In this document: positions 1 through 4,644 of the stretch, in pieces
Layout: the number at the start of each line of letters is the position of its first letter
Position numbering within the stretch: position 1 is the first letter of the stretch
Source: an uncultured Pseudomonadales bacterium
GTDB lineage: Bacteria > Pseudomonadota > Gammaproteobacteria > Pseudomonadales > IMCC2047
Reading direction: 5' to 3'
Assembly: GCA_947258895.1 (NCBI GenBank)
Contig: CAMYKE010000149.1
Coordinates: 1 to 5,785, forward strand
DNA: 5,785 bases
Position numbers and translations under genes: made by a program
Notes under the pieces: generated by a model
What the model was told of the DNA's origin: nothing
The model's database searches: none
What the model saw: only the letters and a program-made list of their open reading frames with translations

Positions 1-76
1 ACCGAGCCTAGGCAGGCTTCCAGCCAGTCAGCGGGTAGCGGGGCTCGGTGGGACTGAATGACAAGTGTGTTTGACA
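1..76 (-). CDS. Possible 5' end of a divergent gene, unrecognised (partial)
   Basis: On the minus strand an ATG at 76 opens a frame with no stop through to the left edge, giving about 25 residues that begin MSNTLVIQSHRAPLP and continue ADWLEACLGS. The peptide has a natural composition (a short β-strand-like start, then an amphipathic helix), and the gene would be divergent from the DUF1800 gene, leaving a 126-base shared intergenic region. Against it: no purine-rich ribosome binding site precedes the ATG (the upstream bases on that strand are GCGCCCCCTA), and 25 codons is too short to prove coding. I do not recognise the family. A plus-strand frame is also open from 1 to 57 and could instead be the tail of an upstream gene. 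Confidence 0.38.
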
Positions 77-88
77 TAGGGGGCGCCA

Positions 89-122
89 GCGTAAACCAAA
101 TTGCAGGTTGCTGCACCAACAG
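89..122 (+). promoter_or_regulatory. Putative ECF-sigma promoter upstream of the DUF1800 gene
   Basis: Box 1 is GCGTAAACCAA (89-99) and box 2 is CACCAACAG (114-122). The same two boxes at the same spacing occur before the ECF sigma gene at 3160-3193. The first box contains the AAC core common in ECF -35 elements, and the distance to the second box fits an ECF spacer. The second box does not match a well-known -10 consensus, so the assignment rests on conservation between the two sites. A start site near 128-131 would give a leader of about 75 bases before the TTG start. The motif also contains AACC-N8-GGTT (94-109), so a repressor operator is an alternative reading. Confidence 0.55.
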
Positions 123-130
123 TTTATATC

Positions 131-152
131 CACCGCCGTTTAGTGCGGCGTG
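131..152 (+). other. Small hairpin in the predicted 5' leader
   Basis: CGCCG (134-138) pairs with CGGCG (146-150) around the 7-base loop TTTAGTG. The stem can extend by two more pairs (131-132 with 151-152) if C133 is bulged. It lies between the putative promoter and the ribosome binding site of the DUF1800 gene and could affect leader stability or translation. The stem is short and may be chance in GC-rich DNA. Confidence 0.25.
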
Positions 153-186
153 GGCAATAAATCGCTGTATAGTCGATCCAGTGAAT

Positions 187-192
187 AAAGGA
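187..192 (+). promoter_or_regulatory. Ribosome binding site supporting a TTG start
   Basis: AAAGGA lies 10 bases before the TTG at 203. The in-frame stop TGA at 182-184 rules out any earlier start, and no ATG or GTG lies between that stop and 203. The ATG at 192 is in another frame and hits a stop after 13 codons. Confidence 0.6.
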
Positions 193-202
193 TGAATCGC
201 TT

Positions 203-1747
203 TTGGCCAATCGCCTGTTACAAAAAGCCGTAGTGCTCGGTTTGACTGTCCTGCTGCACGCGTGCGGTGGTGGCGGCAGTGGCGGGGACGGCACTACAAC
301 AACTCTGCCGCCCGTCGATCCCCCAATAGTTTCTCCCGCGCCCACATCCGCGGAGATCAACAGCGCCTCCCGCCTCGCGGCGCGGGCAACCTTTGGCCTG
401 CCGTTTGTGGAGATTGAGCAAGTGGCGGAGCAGGGGCCCGCGGCATGGCTGGAGGCGCAATTCTTGCTACCCGTGGGTTCTCACCAGGCGATCGTCACCG
501 AGCTGCTCGCGCGCAATGAGGCTGGCGAGTTCATTTCGATCGAAGAGGAATTCGAAGCATTCGAGTTCATCGCCCGGCGCCTGGCCTGGTGGCAGCAAAC
601 CATCAATGGCGCAGATCCATTGCGGCAGCGGGTTGCCTACAGCCTGAGCCAGATATTCGTGGTGTCGGATACCGTCGATCAGCTCATCATCAATCCGTAT
701 GCGTCGAGTAATTACTACGATACCCTGTTGGCCCATGCGTTCGGTAACTATCGCGACCTGTTGCGCGCGGTGGCGCTGCATCCGGCGATGGGCATTTACC
801 TCAGTCACGTCCGGGAGTTTGCCAAAATCTTCACCGGGTTGTCCTTCGCTGGTCCGAGGGCTTTCTTTGGCAACCCGGTGGCGACGTTTCGCCTCCCCAT
901 GCGCATGTTCGACGCCGAGCATGAGCCGGGCGAAAAATATCTGTTGAATGGCCTGATCGTGCCGGCGGACCAGACCGGCATGATGGATATCGAGAGCGCC
1001 ATCGACAACCTGTTCAACCATCCCAATGTCGGCCCCTTCATTGGCAAGCAATTGATTCAGCGGCTGGTCGCGTCGAATCCCTCTTCGGACTACGTGGAGC
1101 GGGTTGCCCGGGCGTTCAATGGCAGCGACAGCGGCGTACGCGGCGACATGAAGGCGGTGCTGCGGGCCATACTGCTCGATCCGGAAGCCATCGCGCCAGT
1201 CAGTGATTCCGGCACCTTCGGCAAGTTGCGCGAACCGTTGTTGCGCTACACGGCGTTACTGCGCCAGTTCAATGTCACCAGCCCGGACGGCTTCTTCGCC
1301 AATTACGGTTATCTCGTGCAGACCATGCTGCGCCAGCACCCGCTATCGGCACCGAGCGTATTCAACTTCTTCCTGCCCACGCATACGCCCCCGGGGGAAC
1401 TCGCCGAGGCCGGGCTGGCAGCACCGGAATTCCAGATTACCACCAGCGGCACGATTGCCGCGGTCAGCAACCTCGCCGATATCGTGGTGTTGGCCGAACA
1501 GGCCAACGATTTTGCGCAGCCGCCATTCACGCGGGCGCAGTTGCAACTGGACGACTACCGGGCGCTCGCCGCGAACGTAGATGATTTGCTCGATCGCCTC
1601 GATACATTGATGACCTACGGCACCCTGGCAGAGGAAAATCGCGGGGTGATCCGCGATGTATTGCTGCTCACGGATGACACGGGCTTGCGGGTGAAACTGG
1701 CGATTTACCTGATCTTCATTTCCCCCGACTATGCCGTCCAGCTTTGA
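203..1747 (+). CDS. DUF1800-family lipoprotein, lacking a conserved internal segment
   Basis: 514 residues from a TTG start, chosen because the frame is closed just upstream and an AAAGGA site precedes it. A GTG at codon 11 is the only close alternative and would cut into the signal. Residues 1-20 form a lipoprotein signal (positive start, hydrophobic core, lipobox L18-H19-A20 before C21; His at -2 is unusual), followed by a Gly/Ser/Thr/Pro linker (22-50). Family-typical blocks follow: ARATFG (60-65), HPAMGIYL (193-200), EFAKIFTGL (205-213), HPNVGPFIGKQLIQRLV (273-289), RGDMKAVLRAILLDPEA (313-329), APSVFNFF (383-390) and a SPDYAVQ C-terminus. The stretch usually found between HPAMG-YL and the FTG block, with the ENYAR-type motif, is missing (see findings). 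DUF1800 proteins are exported, of unknown biochemical role, and often paired with a DUF1501 partner, as here. Family call strong; function unknown; membrane anchoring inferred. Confidence 0.9.
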   Translation: MANRLLQKAVVLGLTVLLHACGGGGSGGDGTTTTLPPVDPPIVSPAPTSAEINSASRLAARATFGLPFVEIEQVAEQGPAAWLEAQFLLPVGSHQAIVTELLARNEAGEFISIEEEFEAFEFIARRLAWWQQTINGADPLRQRVAYSLSQIFVVSDTVDQLIINPYASSNYYDTLLAHAFGNYRDLLRAVALHPAMGIYLSHVREFAKIFTGLSFAGPRAFFGNPVATFRLPMRMFDAEHEPGEKYLLNGLIVPADQTGMMDIESAIDNLFNHPNVGPFIGKQLIQRLVASNPSSDYVERVARAFNGSDSGVRGDMKAVLRAILLDPEAIAPVSDSGTFGKLREPLLRYTALLRQFNVTSPDGFFANYGYLVQTMLRQHPLSAPSVFNFFLPTHTPPGELAEAGLAAPEFQITTSGTIAAVSNLADIVVLAEQANDFAQPPFTRAQLQLDDYRALAANVDDLLDRLDTLMTYGTLAEENRGVIRDVLLLTDDTGLRVKLAIYLIFISPDYAVQL

Positions 1748-1748
1748 C

Positions 1749-1754
1749 AAGGAG
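1749..1754 (+). promoter_or_regulatory. Ribosome binding site of the DUF1501 gene
   Basis: AAGGAG, 7 bases before the ATG at 1762. This strong site decides that start over an in-frame TTG at 1744, which overlaps the upstream stop codon and would put six extra residues ahead of the Tat motif. Confidence 0.8.
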
Positions 1755-1761
1755 CCCGCAC

Positions 1762-3153
1762 ATGCTAAACCGACGTAAATTCCTGACCCGTTGCGGTTCG
1801 CTGGGCGTGGCGTCGATGGCCGCATCATCCTCTTTCCTGCAACTTGGCCTGGCGCGCGCGGCCGCCGCACAGGAGGCCGCGGATTATCGGGCGCTGGTAT
1901 GCATTCTGCTGGCGGGCGGCAACGATTCCTACAACATGGTAGTCCCCGCCGATAACGACCAGTACGCAGAATACGCTAACATCCGCGCCGACCTCGCGCT
2001 GCCACAGGGCGCGCTGCTGGCCCTGCCCGGCACGACTGCTGACGGGCGAAGCTATGCCCTGCACCCGGGCATGGCCGAGGCCCAGGGCCTGTATGCGGCC
2101 GGCGAGTTGGGCGTGGTCGCCAACGTTGGCACCCTGCTGGAGCCGTTTGATGCAGTCGCATTCCAGAATGGCTCGGCAAATCTGCCGCTGGGCCTGTTCT
2201 CGCATTCCGACCAGATCGCACAGTGGCAGACTGCCGCACCCGGGGACCGCATTGCGCAGGGATGGGGAGGGCGCATTGCGGACCTGATGTCCGGCATGAA
2301 CCTGACCAACGGCATCTCGATGAATATCTCGCTGTCCGGCAACAACCTGTTCCAGAGCGGCACCAGCGTCGCGGAATATGCGATCGAGGCGTCCGGTGAC
2401 GGCGCCACCGGGATTAATGCCTACGGCGACGGCAGCGAATTCGGCAACCTGCGCAAACAACTGATCGACGACCTGTTGGCGACCGCCCAGCCCAATATCA
2501 TGCGCCGCGAATACGGAAGGCGATTGCGCGGCGCCATCGACAGCCACCAGGTGTTCATAGCTGCCATGCAATCCGCACCGGTCCTGGCTACCCCTTTCTC
2601 GGAAGATTATTTTTACCAAAGCCTGCGCCAGATCGCACGGGTGATTAGCGTACGGGAAACCCTGGGTGCCCGGCGCCAGACCTTCTTTGTTACCGTGGGT
2701 GGCTGGGATCACCATGATGAAGTGCTCGACAACCAGGCCGCGATGCTGCCCTCGATCAGTCGCGCCCTGCAGGAATTCCGCGATGCGCTCACCGAGCTGG
2801 ACGTGTTTGACCAGGTCACGACCTTTACCACTTCGGACTTTGGCCGCACGCTGACCTCCAACGGCAAGGGCTCTGATCACGGCTGGGGCGGACATGCACT
2901 GGTGATGGGCGGCGCGGTAAACGGCGGGCAGATCCATGGCGACTACCCGGAATTGTACGCGGCAAACCCGCTCGATGTGGGCAGGGGTGTCTATGCGCCA
3001 ACCACCTCCGTGGACGAGTACTTTGCCGACCTGGCGCTCTGGTTTGGCGTAGCTACAGACGAGTTGGACACGGTATTACCCAACGTGCGCAATTTCTACT
3101 CTCCGGAATCCGGGCCACCGCCGCTGGGCATCATGCGCATTGGCCAGGCATGA
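1762..3153 (+). CDS. Tat-exported DUF1501-family protein
   Basis: 463 residues from the ATG with a well-placed AAGGAG. The N-terminus carries a twin-arginine signal: NRRKFL at 3-8, a weakly hydrophobic stretch to about 30, and an Ala-rich cleavage region (LARAAAA, 30-36). Export folded to the periplasm is therefore likely. The mature part shows the family blocks in order: LLAGGNDSYNM (49-59), FSHSDQ (146-151), GGWDHHD (313-319), TTSDFGRT (356-363) and GSDHGWGGH (370-378). DUF1501 is related to the alkaline-phosphatase/sulfatase-like fold, and the Asp/His-rich blocks resemble its metal-binding positions. Metal binding and hydrolase activity are inference; no substrate is known. The length looks full and the frame intact. 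It begins 14 bases after the DUF1800 stop, so the two are almost surely one operon and probably act together in the envelope. Confidence 0.92.
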   Translation: MLNRRKFLTRCGSLGVASMAASSSFLQLGLARAAAAQEAADYRALVCILLAGGNDSYNMVVPADNDQYAEYANIRADLALPQGALLALPGTTADGRSYALHPGMAEAQGLYAAGELGVVANVGTLLEPFDAVAFQNGSANLPLGLFSHSDQIAQWQTAAPGDRIAQGWGGRIADLMSGMNLTNGISMNISLSGNNLFQSGTSVAEYAIEASGDGATGINAYGDGSEFGNLRKQLIDDLLATAQPNIMRREYGRRLRGAIDSHQVFIAAMQSAPVLATPFSEDYFYQSLRQIARVISVRETLGARRQTFFVTVGGWDHHDEVLDNQAAMLPSISRALQEFRDALTELDVFDQVTTFTTSDFGRTLTSNGKGSDHGWGGHALVMGGAVNGGQIHGDYPELYAANPLDVGRGVYAPTTSVDEYFADLALWFGVATDELDTVLPNVRNFYSPESGPPPLGIMRIGQA

Positions 3154-3159
3154 TGTCTG

Positions 3160-3193
3160 GCGTAAACCAACTGCCGGTTCGAATCACTAACAG
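3160..3193 (+). promoter_or_regulatory. Putative autoregulated ECF promoter before the sigma gene
   Basis: GCGTAAACCAA (3160-3170) and CACTAACAG (3185-3193), with 14 bases between, reproduce the two boxes at 89-122. Over the 42 ungapped bases from 90 and from 3161, 29 match, concentrated in the two boxes. The site starts 7 bases after the DUF1501 stop. A start site a few bases beyond the second box would leave a leader of only about ten bases before the ATG at 3210. That fits the lack of a Shine-Dalgarno sequence there. ECF sigma factors commonly transcribe their own gene, so autoregulation is the natural reading. An inverted AACC-N7-GGTT (3165-3179) is an alternative operator. Confidence 0.58.
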
Positions 3194-3209
3194 CTAATAA
3201 CCGTACCGA

Positions 3210-3755
3210 ATGAGTTTATCCGAGCACAGTGATGTTGAACTGGTACAGCGATTCAAACGGGGCGACGCCGAGGCCTTTGGGGCGCTGGTCTGTCGTTACC
3301 AGGACCGTATCTATCGCCTGGCCCTGGTGTGGCTGCACGACCCGCAGAAAGCCGCAGACGTGGTGCAGGAAGTATTTCTCCGCGCGCACCGCGGGCTCGG
3401 CAGGTTTCGCTTTGCCGCGGCGCCCTTTACCTGGCTGTACCGCACCGCGTTTAACGTATGCCGGGAGTACAACCGCGTCCACGTTAGCGAAGCATTGGAG
3501 ACTGAACCGGTGGATACACGCTCGAATACCGAACGGCAGGCCATCGATCGACAGCATGCACAACGGGTGCGTGAGTTGGTGGCGGAGTTGTCGGAACGGC
3601 AGCAACAGGTCGTCCTGTTGCGGGTTTTTGAGGAGCTGTCGGTGCGCGATACCGCTAAGCTGATGGGATGCAGGGAAGGGACCGTCAAGGCGCTCTTGCA
3701 TAAGGCGATGGCACGGCTTCGGTTGCATGGCGACAGTCTGGTAACGAGGGAATGA
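3210..3755 (+). CDS. ECF-type sigma-70 family RNA polymerase sigma factor
   Basis: 181 residues, the normal size for a minimal two-domain ECF sigma factor. Region 2 spans about 9-90, with RFKRGDAEAFGAL (14-26), the polymerase-binding helix DVVQEVFLRAHR (50-61) and the -10-recognition region PFTWLYRTAFNVCRE (72-86). A polar linker (91-115) leads to region 4 (about 117-172), with LSERQQQVVLLR (127-138) and a helix-turn-helix at 144-171 that would read the -35 element. Cytoplasmic; it redirects RNA polymerase to a small promoter set. No good Shine-Dalgarno precedes the ATG (TAATAACCGTACCGA), in line with a very short leader from the promoter at 3160-3193. Its stop overlaps the start of the next gene by ATGA, the usual sigma/anti-sigma coupling. 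I cannot assign the ECF subgroup by eye. Confidence 0.93.
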   Translation: MSLSEHSDVELVQRFKRGDAEAFGALVCRYQDRIYRLALVWLHDPQKAADVVQEVFLRAHRGLGRFRFAAAPFTWLYRTAFNVCREYNRVHVSEALETEPVDTRSNTERQAIDRQHAQRVRELVAELSERQQQVVLLRVFEELSVRDTAKLMGCREGTVKALLHKAMARLRLHGDSLVTRE

Positions 3756-4153
3756 TGCACGACGATACGAAACATCCGGTACCGCCGCAGCAGCGTCCCG
3801 ACGCGGCCGAGGTCGACGCCATGCGCCAACAATACCGGGCAATTGTTGCGCCGGCGGGTCTTGCTTCACGGATCCAGGCGCAGGTCATGGAGCACTCGGG
3901 CGGCAAGCCCGTCTGGCACTATGCGCTGGCGGCAGCGGTGCTGGTCTTGTGTATCGTTTGGGCGCTTCCCGTTAGCGAGGACGAACCGGTAGCCATGGTC
4001 GCGGCCAAGCCGCCGCTTCCGTCTTTGCTGAGCATCGGTCGCATGATGCCAGCGAAACCGGGAACCATGGTGCCGAGCACGACGAGGATCAAATCTTTTA
4101 AACGACCGGCGCTGCCCGCGGCCAGCCAGTTTTCAACGCGCAACAAAACCTAA
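3752..4153 (+). CDS. Small single-pass membrane protein, putative anti-sigma factor
   Basis: 133 residues from the ATG overlapping the sigma stop (ATGA). The next codon is also ATG (3755) and sits better behind GAGGG (3746-3750), so 132 residues is equally possible. The N-terminal 55 residues are hydrophilic and predicted cytoplasmic, with a helical part (20-48, including YRAIVAPAGLASRIQAQV at 28-45) like the pre-membrane segment of many anti-sigma factors. One membrane segment follows (about 56-74), then a tail of about 60 residues rich in Pro, Met, Lys and Arg, predicted periplasmic. There is no HxxxCxxC zinc motif; the only cysteine, C67, lies in the membrane segment. Position, overlap and topology point to an anti-sigma factor that holds the upstream sigma factor. 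Sequence similarity alone is weak. The short tail has no recognisable sensor domain. Confidence 0.68.
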   Translation: MMHDDTKHPVPPQQRPDAAEVDAMRQQYRAIVAPAGLASRIQAQVMEHSGGKPVWHYALAAAVLVLCIVWALPVSEDEPVAMVAAKPPLPSLLSIGRMMPAKPGTMVPSTTRIKSFKRPALPAASQFSTRNKT

Positions 4154-4164
4154 TCTGTCCACCC

Positions 4165-4170
4165 AGGAGA
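4165..4170 (+). promoter_or_regulatory. Ribosome binding site of the small secreted protein gene
   Basis: AGGAGA, 6 bases before the ATG at 4177; the strongest site in the sigma operon. Together with the 23-base gap after the anti-sigma gene, it suggests the last gene is translated more strongly than the regulators before it. Confidence 0.75.
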
Positions 4171-4176
4171 ACCAGT

Positions 4177-4584
4177 ATGAAATTGAACCGAAACCTGATT
4201 ACATCAACCGTGCTTGCGGCATGCCTTGCGGTGCCAGTGACCGTTCAGGCGCAAACCCCGGATGAGCTGGATCGCATCCGTTCATTCCTCGCCCTGATGC
4301 AGGATTACTTCGGCATCATTGAATCGACCCACAGCGTAGCTTCTGATCCGGAAATGTCCGCCATCCTGCAAATGCAGAAGATGCAGGAGATCTATGAAAA
4401 CCGCGGTGAAAAGGCCACCGCCGTGGAGGTGTTTCGCAAGGTGCTGAAGCAAACCGATAACCCGACGATTCGCAATGCAGCTTATATGCTGATCAGCGAT
4501 TCACTAAAGGAAACCGGCCGTACCGACGAGGCGATCGAGTTGCTGAACACCGCCATCGCGGAGAACCTGAAATCCGCCCGCTAG
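4177..4584 (+). CDS. Small secreted TPR-like helical protein
   Basis: 135 residues. A clear Sec signal (K2, R5, hydrophobic 7-23) ends in VQA, with cleavage predicted after A25. The mature 110 residues look all-helical. Two helix-pair units resemble tetratricopeptide repeats: one around 72-95 (MQEIYENRGEKATAVEVFRK) and a better one near the C-terminus (AYMLISDSLKETGRTDEAIE, then LLNTAIAENL), with the Gly at turn 1 and the Ala in helix B expected for TPRs. Such proteins usually bind other proteins; the partner here is unknown. It lies 23 bases after the anti-sigma gene, so it is probably co-transcribed. It could be a periplasmic partner of the anti-sigma tail or of the DUF1800/DUF1501 pair; both are guesses. 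I do not recognise a named family. Confidence 0.8.
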   Translation: MKLNRNLITSTVLAACLAVPVTVQAQTPDELDRIRSFLALMQDYFGIIESTHSVASDPEMSAILQMQKMQEIYENRGEKATAVEVFRKVLKQTDNPTIRNAAYMLISDSLKETGRTDEAIELLNTAIAENLKSAR

Positions 4585-4598
4585 TTTGGCCGAAGCGC

Positions 4599-4624
4599 TT
4601 CTCACCAGCGTCGGCTGGTGAGAA
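4599..4624. terminator. Perfect 11-bp hairpin between convergent genes
   Basis: TTCTCACCAGC (4599-4609) and its exact reverse complement GCTGGTGAGAA (4614-4624) enclose the 4-base loop GTCG. The hairpin sits 14 bases after the stop of the secreted-protein gene and 20 bases from the stop of the convergent multicopper oxidase gene, where a shared bidirectional terminator is expected. Neither side has a run of T, so it is not a textbook intrinsic terminator. It may end transcription less efficiently or protect the 3' ends of both messages. Confidence 0.65.
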
Positions 4625-4644
4625 TGCCGGCAGTACATTCGCTG

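Noticed and set aside
1..49. Inverted repeat ACCGAGCC (1-8) and GGCTCGGT (42-49) with a small inner stem (15-25), tRNA-like at first glance
   Set aside because: An 8-bp match over a 33-base loop in GC-rich DNA is weak; there is no T-arm sequence, anticodon stem or CCA end, and the left edge prevents a fuller check.
71..76. TTGACA, a perfect housekeeping -35 hexamer
   Set aside because: No acceptable -10 hexamer lies 16-18 bases downstream (the bases there are AACCAA/ACCAAA).
166..173. TGTATAGT, a -10-like sequence in the DUF1800 leader
   Set aside because: The bases 17 upstream are GC-rich with no -35 match, and the TG is not at extended -10 spacing; a weak promoter cannot be excluded.
467..1051. 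Minus-strand frame of 194 codons opposite the DUF1800 gene
   Set aside because: Antisense shadow with no domain or ribosome binding site.
1825..2937. Long open frame (370 codons) on the minus strand opposite the DUF1501 gene
   Set aside because: It lies wholly within a gene with clear family motifs, shows no recognisable domain, and long antisense frames are expected in GC-rich coding DNA.
3216..3869. Long minus-strand frame opposite the sigma and anti-sigma genes
   Set aside because: Shadow of two genes with strong plus-strand evidence; the translation has low-complexity, unnatural composition.
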